Shown here: one piece after another, positions 34,209 through 44,916 of the stretch
Position numbering within the stretch: the stretch's first letter is position 1
How the letters are laid out: the number at the start of each line of letters is the position of its first letter
Assembly: GCA_905178155.1 (NCBI GenBank)
Contig: CAJINV010000014.1
Coordinates: forward strand, 1,815,984 to 1,879,983
From: Amoebophrya sp. A120
Lineage: Eukaryota; Sar; Dinophyceae; Syndiniales; Amoebophryaceae
Direction: 5' to 3'
DNA: 64,000 nt
Notes under the pieces: model-generated
What the model was told of the DNA's origin: nothing
Databases searched by the model: none
What the model saw: the letters and a program-made list of their open reading frames with translations, nothing else
Translations under genes and position numbers: made by a program

Positions 34209-35376
34209 TCACCGAGTATCAAGCAGAAAAGTGTTATTAACGCAAGCGGTTTATTTCAGAAACTGCAAAAATCAGGCATGACAGATTTTGCTTCGCACGC
34301 AGTCTTTGCAATGCAGATTTCTTGCTCTTTCTGCATGCGATGGGTTCTTGCATTACAAATTCCGTGAACGTTGGTTAATACATTTTCTTCTGATACCAAG
34401 GAGTCCGAAATAATCCCGTACAGCTCCAACGCATTGCATCCAAGAAACAATTGCCATCTTCTTCTTCACTTCATCCCTCCACTTGTATTTGTAAAGTAAT
34501 GCGCGAGCGCGCAACAAGAAAAGTAGAAATTGAAATGCAGTTTAAATTTTCATGCGTATGTGTAAACCATGCAAGACAAATTGGAGTCGATTATGGCATA
34601 ATTTTCATTCCTCAGGATACATTGTCGATTCGTTTTAGTTCGGAGTTCAGGCTGGTGATCCGCCTTCCGCAGTGGTTGTGTAAGCAGAGGGCGTCGTGCC
34701 GCTCTTTTCCGCACATCTGCTCGTAGTCGACACTGTCACACACATCTTTGAACTCGGTCGCGTCTGTCTCGTCCACATTTTTACTTGCACTGGCCAGTAT
34801 CAGGGCTGTCGTGGCTCCTGCACCTCGCGACGACTTGTTTGTCGCCGACCGCAGGATGTCTTTGACTTTTTCCTTGCGCATCACCGTGGCCGCTTTTTCG
34901 TTTTGCTGTAAGCAGTGATGCTTTTTCTCCGTGGCCAGCTGGATCTTGGCCAGACAGGTCCCGGACTCCTTGGTCACCAGAGACAGGTCCCGCACAAACG
35001 CCGCGCACTTCTCTGCCTTGACGCTCTTCAGCTGCTCCTCCCGGCACTGGCACTCCTGCAGCATGGCGCTGCAATACTTGGTCGAGTCGTCTTCCAGTAG
35101 GTGCTGGTTGGCTTGCGGACACACGATCGGGGTGGACAAGGAAGGTTTATTTGCGCCGCCGGATATTACGTAGAAGGTCGCTGTCCTCGCAGATTTATCT
35201 TGTGACGTCGTTCTTTTTGAGAACTTGAAAAAGCTCTTCCAGGAGGACGAGGAGCGATCTACAGTCCGTGTATCGACGCCTAGTTCCAGAGAAAAAGCGC
35301 AGCGCGCGACGAAAAGCAGAGCAACGACGATTGAAACGCCGGGTGCAGGCGGAGCCCGCAAGGAGCGACCGAGCAT
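34209..35376 (-). CDS. Secreted Cys-rich protein, 276 aa
   Basis: Not recognised. It begins with a clear signal peptide (MLGRSLRAPPAPGVSIVVAL then LFVARCAFS, hydrophobic about residues 14-29). The mature part is helical and has about a dozen Cys (QECQCREEQLKSVKAEKCAA, VCDSVDYEQMCGKERHDALC), suggesting disulfides in the secretory route. Three exons (35376-34620, 34431-34396, 34246-34209) total 831 nt. The first junction has an exact CATTG repeat; the second has no matched repeat and is less certain. The protein ends CVNNTFLLDTR. Confidence 0.65.
34252..34395. mobile_element. Candidate introner element, unmatched repeats
   Basis: 144 bp, TAT...ATA, but flanks CGGTT/CCAAG do not match. Removal keeps the frame to a nearby stop. 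Confidence 0.4.
34437..34619. mobile_element. Introner element, CAT...ATA
   Basis: 183 bp, direct repeat CATTG exact. Removal joins LKRIDN to ALELYGII in frame. Confidence 0.75.
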
Positions 35377-35910
35377 CTTGTACTAATGACACGCAGCAAG
35401 CGATCGAGGGTCGAGGAAGAGGTACTACATGACGATCATGTATGAAGATCTTTTATCAATCACGTCAGAACACTTGTCTCATGTGTCAATCCAATGTACT
35501 TATATTTATACGTTCATCAAACAAAAGTAGATAAAGAATGCGCTGTGGACTCGCGCTCGTAGCGGCAACTGCCAGAGCATCTCTCTCTTCTGGTGAACTA
35601 GACATAGACTCGTGGGAAAAGCAAAAATACTGTTTCACGAATGTCATCGAACAAAGAAGATCTGGTCGTCCTATGCCCTGTTCATTTGACACCGTGCTGC
35701 GTGATCCTCATTGCCAGAAAAAATATCACTCGTTACCTTCGGCGTGCCATAAAGTTTCGATTTTGATAAATCATACACAAGAAACAAGGCTATCAGCTTC
35801 ACCGTGCCCTTACTTTCACGTCCCTTGTATTAAGCTGAAATTTTATTTGGAAAAGAAAATGAGCTAGTTATTTTCGCTCCACCTCGTCCTCATTCATCTC
35901 AAAGCAAGCC
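35377..35910. other. Intergenic
   Basis: A plus-strand frame at 35538-35867 exists but has no supporting feature. Nothing else seen. Confidence 0.45.
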
Positions 35911-37382
35911 CTACTTCAAATCATGTGCGTTGAGCCCGAAGCCTCCGGCGGTGCTCACCAGCGTCCCCGCCGGAGATTGTCCACCTCGACGGCCGCCTTC
36001 GCTGTGATGCGTGACGAGCTCCGCCGTTCCGCTCGCCTCAATCTTGAAAAACGGACTTTTCACGGCGAGTGGCGAAGTTGCCGGGAGATTGTAGGAAAAA
36101 AAGTCCTGGTGGTCGTGCTGCTCTTGGTAGTTGTTGCCAGAGAGAACTTCTTTGTCGGATGCTGTACTAGCTTCAGTTGTACTTGTACTCCTCGACGTTG
36201 ATGTTCCGACGTTGTCGTTGTCAGTACGACCACGACGTTGCTGGCCCTGGATTTGTTCCGTCACAATTTTCGTCGCACCGTTCCTTGTCCGTCCTCCTGT
36301 TCCACCTCCCACTGGAGTTGCGATGGGAATAACACCCGGAGTTGTACTAGGAGCTCTTGCAGGTCTACTTTTCTCCACGATGACCCTTGATAAAGAAGTG
36401 TCTTCTACTTTGCGAGAAATAATTCTTTGTCCTTTTTCCGCATTTTTTCCAGTTTTCATCATCCCACTACTTCTATTTTTCCCGTGGTCCACGTCCGCAA
36501 TCACCGTCGTATTGAACAGAACCTGCATCGGCAGGGCCCCCGGAAGCTGCTGAACCGACGCCGAGGCCTCGGGGCCGGGATCGCCTGAAGTAGGCGCTGC
36601 ATGACCTCCACCGGCGGGAGCTGCGTTACCTGTGGTCCTCGTCCACGTTTCCGCGCCGGAGGGCTGCACAGGCGTGGTCGTCGTAGCTCCTTTGTTTTGC
36701 ACCTCTATCCAGGAAGAAACACCCAGCACCCCCATCCAATGTATATATTTGTCATGCAAAACATGCATAACTTCCACTGTTTGTCATGCAAAAAATGGAT
36801 GGGGATTGGTGTTTTTTCCTGGATAACCACCTCGGACAACACATGACTCTTCGCCGGCGAGCCTTCATCTGCTGTATCCTGTGCAAAAGTATCGCACTCG
36901 TATTGCAATCATGCATTACAAATCCTTTTGCTGAGGTGAATGATCCGCATTACAAATTTTATTTCTCATGCTGAGGAAATTTGCACTGCATTTACACGAG
37001 TACGATACTTTTGCAGTTCATATGCTGAGGATGTTGTCGATGTTGTGCTGCTGTCTTTTGCATTTTTAGCAGTGGCCGGTGCAGCGACGCTTGTTCTTTC
37101 GTCGGAACTTTTCTGTTTTGTGTCATCACCTTGCTGCGGTTCCTCTTCTCGCTCCGTCTCTGGCAAGGTTGGAGCCATCTCATTACTAGAATTTTCGTCT
37201 TTATCACTGCTACTTTCGCCTGCTGCTGAGTCGCTCGATGCAGCTTGTTCTGCTACGCCTGCCGGGATGAGCTCCTTCTTCCACTGCGCCCCGTTTGCCC
37301 AGAAAATGGTCGCTTCAAGACCGCCGCTCGCTCCCGTTTGACTCGTGCTCAATTCGCCCTGCAATATGCTAGGTAAAGCCAC
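35911..37382 (-). CDS. Low-complexity hypothetical protein, 397 aa, three exons
   Basis: Not recognised. Exons 37382-37023, 36869-36826 and 36700-35911 total 1194 nt after removing two elements. It starts MALPSILQGELSTSQTGASG. Most of the chain is Ser/Thr/Gly/Pro/Asp-rich and probably disordered. Short ordered-looking parts are GALPMQVLFNTTVIADVDHG and FFSYNLPATSPLAVKSPFFK. No signal peptide or membrane helix. The middle exon is only 44 bases, squeezed between an F1 and an F4 element. It contributes DEGSPAKSHVLSEVV, so the joined protein depends on both insertions being removed. Confidence 0.65.
36706..36825. mobile_element. F4 introner element
   Basis: 120 bp, CCAGGAAGAAACACCC at left and GGTGTTTTTTCCTGG at right, a near-palindromic pair. 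Direct repeat ACCTC/ACCAC (4 of 5). In frame on removal. Confidence 0.85.
36875..37022. mobile_element. F1 introner element, opposite orientation
   Basis: 148 bp, TATCCTGTGCAAAAG at left and CTTTTGCAGTTCATA at right, so it is flipped relative to 5988-6135. Direct repeat TGCTG exact. Removal joins TTSSA to DEGSPAK in frame. Confidence 0.92.
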
Positions 37383-37614
37383 CGACTTCTGGAGCGACTA
37401 GAGTACTAGTACTAGTAGTAGCACGACACGAGCAATAAGGGTATCCGTGTCTATCATCTCACGAAATTATGAGCTCCTTCCCCTGCACAATTATGTTGAG
37501 TTTGCAGCTCCAGCTATTTTCAATCTCCCGCATGCTCCTTTTTCATTTTTTACAAAGTTCTATATGCTTATGCATCTAATTGCGCATCTTTGTCATCATG
37601 ATGAAGACGGTGAT

Positions 37615-39902
37615 TTATTTTTCAGATGTCATATCCAAAACCTGGTCGTGGAACTGCAGGGAGACGTGACTTCCGCAAATCACTCCATACCCCTGCCAAA
37701 TGTCTTCGTTTTTGGACACGGATTTCGCTTGCAGCGCGATCTGTCGGTTCTTCTCGCTTTCTCCGAGGCCGAGCGCTGCTATCAAAGTGAAAAATCCCCC
37801 CACCCCATACTCAAAATAGAAACTTGCGATGCAGATTTGTGGTCACAAATCAGCTTTGTCATGCTAGAAGGAAAAAGATGCGGACTGTAGTGCTGGTTGG
37901 CGTAGGAAAGCCTTGCATCTTCAGCATTACAGGGGGCAGCTGGAAGTGGGAAACAGCATGACAGATTGCCTGTAGACGAGGCCACAGCTGCGTCTCTTGG
38001 CCTTCTAGCATTACAAGTCGATTTGTGTACTCAAATACAGCATCACGCATTTCGTTTTCGATATGGGGAGGGGGGATTTTTCCTTTTGATAGCTGCCGCA
38101 GCGGACTTTTTCGACGTGATCCGGGTGTCCGAGTGCGCGACGTCAACCCTATGGAAGTGTCAGGATTGAAATCGTCAAAGTTGAAATAACTTGCGATGCA
38201 TAAAATCGATACCAGTTGGAAGCCCAATTTCCAAGCAGTGCATGACAAATTTCGGCATCGCCGGAATCCAGTTTGTAATGCTGTTTAGGGAAAGAAGGCG
38301 TCTTTTGTCATGCTACTTTAGCAGCTCTATTCCAAACCCGAAACAGGCTCACAAAAATCGGCCTCATTTGCAATCCCTGCAAGAGAGGCACTTCATGCCT
38401 TGCAATTTCTGCATGAGAAATTATTTCAACTTTGAGGATTTCAATCCTGACGCTTCCATAAACCCAGGTACCCACGTACTGGTCTTGGTACTTCGTGCAT
38501 CAAAGAAAAAAAACTGTGTTAGCGTAGGTCGTGTTCTTTACTTGGGGTAACAGCATCACAAATTTGTTCTGCATGTTGGCAGAGAAATCCTCATCCTGTC
38601 ATGCACGGCTAGGGCTGGCGCTGGCCTGACAAGTGTATCTGCGTTGCATGCTTTGCATTGTAGACTTACACTTCCACAGTTTTTCTTCTTTCATATCGTC
38701 GTCAAAAAGGCGATGCTATGCATTGCAAAAGTATCGTACTAGTATAAATGCATGACAAATTCCCTTAGCGTGAGAAATAAAATTTGTATATGCGGATTTA
38801 CCTGGAGAAAAAAATTTGTAATGCATGATTGCAATACGAGTACGATACTTTTGCACAGGATAGATGTCGTCGGTCTCCTTGTTTTCCAACCCGGGCTCGA
38901 CCTGTCAAGCCAAAAAGTGCTAACGCTAGCGCTTTTGGTTTTGTTTTGAGGCATTGCAGTCATGCATGACAAATTTTCTCTATCATGCATCATGCTACGC
39001 AATACAAATTTGGGCACGATTTCTCTCAACATGTGTCACTGCATGCCACATTCCGGAGGTAACGTTATAGAACTTTTTGGTGTAATACGACCAGATCGGC
39101 AAACAGAATTCTGCTGACCCCCTGCTCAAAGGACTCGCAGGAATCCAAGATTTTCGGAGAGTCCGGAACTTTATCAACTGCAAAATTGTCTGGGTCTGGA
39201 AGGATGCGAACTTGTGATGCTGGATTTGGATGCTATAAAAATCTGTATTGCATGAACAGCAACAGCGGTCCAGTTTTTGCCCCGGCGACGAGAGGGCATT
39301 TCTCATGCGGCATAGGCATCAGAAAGCCCTCACAAAATCTGTGATGCTAGGGCATCCATCACAGACGTCAGGAGTCATGCAAAATATGCATGACAAACCT
39401 GGCAACATTTTTCCAGACCGAGACATTTTTGCATTTGATACACTTTGCGCAGAAACAAGAACGAAGACTTCCGTAGCTCCTTCAAGGCGCCTGTGGTAAA
39501 ATGGGTCAGCGTTCCCGGTCGCGTCACGCTGTCATACCGGATTAGGGGATGCAGTGCAAAAGTTTTCTTTTTCTCTCGAGGAACAACTGGGTGGAAAGGG
39601 AAGGTTGCGTAGACGTCGAATAAACAACTGCTACTGCATAGCTATGCAAACCTCTCGTCGCCCAATTTGATGATGCGTACATAAAATTTATTCTCATGCG
39701 GAAATTGCTCTGGAGAAGGGATCTCTCATGCGCTCTTGCAGGTTGTATCAAATTTGCCGTAGTGCGAAGATGCAACAACTTTTGCACCACAGGATACAAT
39801 CCGCGATTTTGTAACTGTTGTTGCACGTAGGGTATGACCGGGTTGCTCGGCACGTTCCAGCAGGCGAGTGTGTAGCAGCGATCTGATGTAGTCGTTTTGC
39901 AT
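37615..39902 (-). CDS. Unknown gene, at least six introns
   Basis: Not recognised. Exons read, in order: MQNDYIRSLLHTRLLERAEQ; RYDSVTRPGTLTHFTTGALK; KVPDSPKILDSCESFEQGVS; LFDDDMKEEKLWKYQDQYVG; VDVAHSDTRITSKKSAAAAL; ALQAKSVSKNEDIWQGYGVI, ending QVLDMTSEK at 37615. Joins at the elements 37780-38091, 38150-38460 and 39172-39440 are exact. The joins near 38.5-38.67, 38.93-39.07 and 39.55-39.80 kb are less certain. The one near 38.6 kb has GTAAGTC at its start. The C-terminal part looks like a compact soluble domain. No signal peptide is visible. Confidence 0.6.
37780..38091. mobile_element. F6 introner element
   Basis: 312 bp, GAAAAATCCCCCCACCCCAT at left and its inverse at right, direct repeat GCTGC exact. 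Removal joins KKSAAA to ALGLGESE in frame. Confidence 0.9.
38150..38460. mobile_element. F5 introner element
   Basis: 311 bp, GGAAGTGTCAGGATTGAAAT at left, inverse at right, direct repeat AACCC exact. Removal joins YVGTW to VDVAHSD in frame. Nearly the same sequence as 10354-10661. Confidence 0.92.
38717..38862. mobile_element. F1 introner element
   Basis: 146 bp, CACAGGATA at right, direct repeat GATGC/GATGT. Confidence 0.85.
39172..39440. mobile_element. F2 introner element
   Basis: 269 bp, TGTCTGGGTCTGGAAGGATG near the left, direct repeat AACTT/CACTT. Removal joins LFLRK to VPDSPKIL in frame. Confidence 0.85.
39550..39796. mobile_element. F1-like introner element, degraded
   Basis: GCAGTGCAAAAGTTTTC at left and CTTTTGCACCACAGGATA at right. 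Flanking repeat lost. Boundaries approximate. Confidence 0.5.
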
Positions 39903-40014
39903 GGTTGTAGTGCGAGAATCCTATCATAAATCACGACCATGAAGAGACTTCCGCGGACTTCGTGAAAGCAACTTCTATCTTAAAAGCGAATTCCGCAGCA
40001 CAAATTTTATTAAT

Positions 40015-40443
40015 TTAGTGTATGAAGTCAATATCCTCGAATGGTGCAGATGAATACAAATTACCGACGTATTTGCTCAAGTCAAAGGCCTTGTCGAATG
40101 CTAAGAGTTGAAAGTCGGTCACCCCCTATGAAAGTGCACAACTCCCCCTCCCCCTCATTTGTCATGCAAAAAACCCAATCCACCCTTTGCCTCTTGCTAC
40201 TGTGTGCATGACAGGTTCTGGTAGCCCAAACAGAACTATATTCCAGTGCACGGCACCCTTGCTGATGCTTGTATCGCCGTTCGTGCTACACAAATGAGGG
40301 GGAGGGGGAGTTGTGCACTGTCATACCCCCCGGACAACACCCACGACGGACTGGAAGACGTAATATTCGTCGAGGCAACCGGTGTTGGATGGGAAGGCCC
40401 AATGGTTCATGTGGAACGCATACATCATGTCTTGCAGACCCTG
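40015..40443 (-). CDS. C-terminal piece related to the neighbouring GT14-like gene
   Basis: Exons around the F3 element at 40127-40325 give LQDMMYAFHMNHWAFPSNTG, then CLDEYYVFQSVVGVVRG, then VTDFQLLAFDKAFDLSKYVG, ending FEDIDFIH at 40015. The CLDEYY motif and its DNA (TAATATTCGTCGAGGCAA) recur at about 41695 in the glycosyltransferase gene. In GT14 enzymes a Cys-x-Asp-Glu-His-Tyr motif sits in this C-terminal position, which the CLDEYY here resembles. It could be the true last exons of that gene or the tail of a second, mostly lost copy. The 5' boundary is at a CACAG acceptor-like site near 40443 and is not certain. Confidence 0.5.
40127..40325. mobile_element. F3 introner element
   Basis: 199 bp, GTGCACAACTCCCCCTCCCC at left, direct repeat CCCCC exact. 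Removal joins VVGVVRG to VTDFQLL in frame. Confidence 0.9.
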
Positions 40444-40814
40444 TGAATATCAAGAAGGGAGGCACATCTACTTGTTAAGGGCCCTGAATCAAGAATCAAC
40501 ACTGCAGCTCGGTGACCTCCTATGCTCAATCTTGCCGAAGATGCAGATGATACGAACAAGATGCAGCCCCCAATAGAATATCCAGAGATGAGAGGAAGGC
40601 TATCACGTCGAAAAAGTCGCAGTCCACCTTCTATTCTCCGTGTAATGCTTGGATTTAGATGAAGTAGAGACGACCTCCAAGTCGCACAGTTCACATCGAA
40701 GATCATCCATTGATATAGACTTGCTTAGTGGAGTGGGTGGGGGCTTGCTACGGCAACTTTTGCTGCAACACAAAAGGAACAAAGCGTCCTCCGGGCAAGC
40801 TAAGACCGGCGGCG

Positions 40815-43800
40815 CTAGCTCATCGTGGTGGAAAAGTCGGGCAGTCGCTGATGTGGACGACGCTTTCTTCTCTTAGCATTCAGGGCGGCTTTGAGTGGAG
40901 CAGTCGGTTGGCACATAATTCGGGCGAACAGGCGACCTGAACGGCATGAACAAATACCAACAAGACGCTCGGCGCCGGTACTGGTCGTCTGTTCTCGAGT
41001 AGTAGTTTCTTCTACTTCTAGCAACCCATTGCCGGCACCGCTCGGCTATCCTGTGCAAAAGTATCGCACTCGTAGCAATTGCTATCGTGCATGACAAATA
41101 TCCCTTTTATAGGTAAATCAGCATTACAAATTCCATTTTTTTTCTTGAAAAAATTTGTGATGCAATTTATACTAGTACGATACTTTTGCAATGCATATCG
41201 GCGCCACCGTAGACGCCGGTAGCAGGTTTTCGCGCACCGCTTTCTCGTTGATATCCTGTGCAAAAGTATCGTACTCGTATTGCAATCATGCATTGCAAAT
41301 CTTGTTCTTAAGGCAGATCAGCATTACAAATCTTATTTCTCATGCTGAGGAAATTTGTAATGCATTTATACGAGTACGATACTTTTGCAATCCATAGTTG
41401 AATTTGTCGAGCAATGTGCGCTGCTGGAAGGCCGCCGCGGGAATGTTTTGCAGCGTGTTGGGAAATGGAAGGAAAATAAATGTTGAGCACAGAGGAGGCT
41501 GCCATGTGTCATTGATGTCAACATTCCGAGCGTGGTGCCACATCCTCCAAGACCAAGTCGTATCTTTTCGGCTGATAACTGCATGCATGCAAGTAGAGAA
41601 GCGAGCTCTTATGCTTGACAAATTGCAACCTTTCATCTGATGTCTCCACCAAAACTATCGCACTCGATAGCACCAGGGCGCTCCACATGTAATATTCGTC
41701 GAGGCAAATGCGTATGGAAGCGAAAATTGAAGATTTAGCTACGCGCTTACGAGTTGTTTGTGTACTTCCGAATGAAATGATGTTGAAGGAGGCACAGCTA
41801 CTAGCGTCAGACGCGAAAGCTGTATGTAGTACAAGACTCGTTCGTATTAAGGAGCTAAAGAGAAAGAACTCGTAAAGCACGCGGCTGAAAATATATAACT
41901 AAAAAGCAGCTCACTTTGCGTAGCCCAGCCCACTAAGCCAAAGGACGAAAGCAGACTTTGATACGTGATAGCCTTTTATTTAAGGTTTCGCGAAATTATT
42001 TCTCATACTTACAGCAGCAGTGCCGTAATCTGTCCTAAATGAAAATAATCTGTAACTTCCTCGAGCTCGGGGGGTTCGTTTTCAACATCAAAAAACAACA
42101 CAAAGATCATCGCTATGATCCCTATCTTTATCGCGAGGATGCAGTACTGCTATAGTAGAAAACAGCTTCTGTACGTTGATGTTATAGTTCGCCACGAGTT
42201 TGGTCGCGGCGGCGTGCGACAGAGTGACCCACTGGTGATGCTTCGCAGCCACTTCGTACCCCGCACTGCATATGCAAAGACAGCTTTGACAAAATAATCA
42301 CGACTTTTTGATGCCCCCTCGCAAACAAAGCAAGACAATTTATGCATAAGAAAGTATAAGTAAAATAAAAATGATGAGAAAATAACTCTGATTGATTCGT
42401 CTGGTGTTAATTGCTTCTATTTGGCATTTGCAGTTCATTTTTCTTCCGGCTCGGTGCCGCCTCTGCTAGAAGTGTGCGCTGCACTACAACAAGCAAACCT
42501 AGGAGATTCAGGATTCATCTCGTCAAATCAGTACACTATCTCCCCGCGCATACTGGGATCCGGCATCGGTCTTCTGGCCCAAGCGGAGACGGGAAACATG
42601 CAGAACGCAGACAACTGTGGGTCCAGAAACAAAGTCTCGTGCACGAATTTCTTCGGTTTGACCGGCAGCGTGCTGTCGGACTGGAAGACAAACTGGTCCT
42701 CGGTTGAGTGGCTGTTTTCCAGCGCTTTTCGCAAAAGCGTATGCAGTACAACATTTTTTCCCGTATCACACGTACAAAATGTATCACAGAGTTCGGCAAC
42801 TACGTGCACGCCACTTGTCATGCTGAGCACAGGATTGCAGAAAGTTCTGTCATGTAGAAACCGCATCTGCACGTGTACGGGAAAACATTAACATGTATCA
42901 ATATCTCCTGTGGATACAGCGCGATCATGGGCGAAACGAGGTCGGTATCACAAGAAAAAGTGTACACGTACACGGTTTTCCCGTTTTTCGAAGAAAAATT
43001 TTTGTGGGCTCCCTCGAGGCGTTCACTTGTGTCAGTGAAAGCACTCGCTACGAAGTTCGCTAGATTGGGAGTGTGGCAAGGCTGGCGAACCTAGAGCACA
43101 CGGCCCGAAGGTCATAGTCAAGACCCAGCAGAGAGGGGAAAGAAGCAGCCGAGTCATCTGCCCAATGCTCCTGGCCTCGTCTCAGGGCCGCGCAAAGAAG
43201 GCCGAAAAGGCCGGGAGTTGTCACTCTAGCGCCTGGAGGTGGGCCGCCGGCGGCTCCTGCAGCCTGTGGCCCAGGTTCTCCTTGCGCCGAGGGTCAAAAC
43301 CACCCAACAAACCGTCGCCACCATCAAAACAGGCGAAGGGCCTCCTTTTGAAGAGGTAAACGGACCATGCCATGCAGTCTGGAGAGGATGTACACGGTTT
43401 TTCTTGGGGTCAAGAAAATCCGCAGAAAAAGAGGCAAATTTATCTGAATTTTGCCTGCGAAATCGCGCACCACCAAAAAACCGTGTACATCGCATCTAGA
43501 CTGCATGGTATGATGGATGTACACGGTCTGCGAAGTGGTCGGGGCCGGAGACAGACACTCTGAACCGTGTACATCGGCCATACCATGCAGTCTAGATGCG
43601 ATGTACACGGTTTTTATGGGCCCTTTTTAAAAATTGTTGCGTATTTCCTACTTTTGAAACCGTGTACATGGGCCATAGCGTGGTGGCTAGGTTCCATGTA
43701 CACGGTTTTTGGCCAATCTGAAAAATTTGGCCTTGGAGGTATGCAAAAATTTGCGTTTTTCCGGACATCCGAAATTTGGAAACTTTCCCAGATCTCGGGA

Positions 43801-44805
43801 CACAACACAGCCAGACGAACCCGCCGAGAAATCTGAAGCAGTTCGGCTCCCGCCCAAACAATAATCCGCAGCCCCCATCAATGTTTCCGACCCCAAACAC
43901 AGCCTGGCGGGTGGGGATGGAGTGTTCATGGCGGTGGGCCACTGTCGGGCATTGGAGGGGGAGCTGCTTTGCGCTGATGCAAGGGGCCCCATCTGGTGCC
44001 AGGATTGCAGGTCTGCCTCGTGGATATCATCCACCAAAATGCATCGGGCTTGGGCGGCGACCCTGAAAGCTTGCGCCCATAGTAAATTCAGACCATTGTA
44101 GAGCGACAGTCTCTCCAACGCCGGGGCGAAGGCTTCAAGTGGTGCCACTACGTCGCGCTAGGGGGGCGCCAAAAAATTTTTTTTGGGAAAAAATGCAAAC
44201 CGTGTACGTGTACACTTTTTCTTGTGATAGTCGGTGCAGTAGCTGGAGGGCACAGGCTCGATCAAAGTTGCGGGAAAAGGGGGCATCTGGCACGTGTAGC
44301 CGTCTTTGCAGTGTACATAGGCCGCCCAGTCAGATGATGATGCGTCGGAGGTGGCGGCGCTTTGATCCTGCTGTAACATCGTCGCTGTAGTCGCACCTGC
44401 AGTTGCGGTATCCTGCGCACCGTACGAGGGAGGCTGAAAATACCGTCGCCAGCTCTCGGCATTGTTGATGTGATTGTACACGAGAAAAAGGTAGTGCACT
44501 TTGCGGTCCGTTTTCTTGGTAGTTGTCCCGTCGGTTATTGTTTTTTGAACGCTGTCTGATGTTCCACTGTTACCTCGCTTGAGTAGACGTCTTAGGCCGC
44601 TTCTTTTCGACGCGTTATTTCTTCCAGTTTTCCTGATGCTACGTGCTGTGCTCTGCAGCAGCTGGCTACTTTTGCTGGTGTTGCCGCTCTCAACATTCCT
44701 GTTCCGTGAGACGATGCGCAGTGCGTTTGTGGCGCAGAAAATGTTGCTGCTTTGGTCTGGTCCGGAAAACAGGGAAACTGCAGCGAACAAAAGCTGCGCT
44801 CGCAT
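40815..44805 (-). CDS. GT14-like (core-2/I-branching type) glycosyltransferase
   Basis: Start taken at MRAQLLFAAVSLFSGPDQ, giving an N-terminal hydrophobic anchor as in type II Golgi enzymes; a Met at 44916 is an alternative. A basic Ser-rich stem follows, then HYLFLVYNHINNAESWRRYF, matching the opening of the family. FVFQSDSTLPVKPKKFVHE matches the family's strand with conserved Ser/Pro. AAKHHQWVTLSHAAATKLVA at about 42190-42255 matches its K-x-x-QW-x-x-L-S-x-x-HA motif. CLDEYYMWSALVL at about 41700 matches its Cys-x-Asp-Glu-His-Tyr region. Exons 44805-44230, 42940-42917 and 42734-42528 join in frame. Junctions between 42.53 and 41.6 kb are unresolved. The tail exons to 40815 (AAAFQQRTLLDKFNEKAVRE, ending LPDFSTTMS) join exactly around two F1 elements. 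The normal His is replaced by Tyr in CLDEYY. It probably transfers a sugar to secreted glycans. Confidence 0.65.
41047..41197. mobile_element. F1 introner element, opposite orientation
   Basis: 151 bp, TATCCTGTGCAAAAG at left, direct repeat TCGGC exact. Removal joins PASTVAP to SGAGNGLL in frame. Confidence 0.92.
41252..41396. mobile_element. F1 introner element, opposite orientation
   Basis: 145 bp, TATCCTGTGCAAAAG at left, direct repeat GTTGA exact. Removal joins LLDKFN to EKAVREN in frame. Only 54 bp from the previous F1 copy. Confidence 0.92.
42740..42916. mobile_element. Introner element in the GT14-like gene
   Basis: 177 bp, TAT...ATA, direct repeat AAGCG/CAGCG. Contains fragments of TTTTCCCGTATCAC-like sequence shared with the larger neighbour. 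Removal joins SPMIAL to LRKALENS in frame. Confidence 0.8.
42946..44229. mobile_element. 1.28-kb element with introner-type ends
   Basis: Inverted ends TATCACAAGAAAAAGTGTAC and GTACACTTTTTCTTGTGATA continue through TACACGGTTTT. The direct repeat GTCGG is exact. Removing it with one repeat joins PSSYCTD to LVSPMIAL in frame, through a 24-base exon that is itself bounded by another element. The interior has no complete transposase frame. It holds an array of hairpins (43369-43712) built from the same CCGTGTAC word as the ends, and one fair minus-strand frame (LNLLWAQAFRVAAQARCILV). Confidence 0.88.
43369..43712. repeat. Array of hairpin units with ACCGTGTACAT arms
   Basis: Alternating direct and inverted copies of ACCGTGTACATCGCATCTAG and its complement, with partial TGCATGGT extensions. 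At least three units form stems ending in GATGTACACGGT. Spacers differ in sequence. The arms echo the terminal repeats of the 1.28-kb element. Confidence 0.9.
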
Positions 44806-44916
44806 GAGGAAACGCGGCACCAAAATTGTGCTTGCGGTGAACGAGCCGCGAGTTCCTATGCCCGAGCAACGCTGCGCGGCAGCGGCGGGAAAATAAGCTG
44901 CGCCCGCCGCCGGCAT

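Noticed and set aside
42750-43720. CRISPR-like array of short repeats with spacers near 43.4-43.7 kb
   Set aside because: The units alternate in orientation and form hairpins, spacers are irregular, there are no cas genes, and the host is a eukaryote. They belong to the 1.28-kb element.
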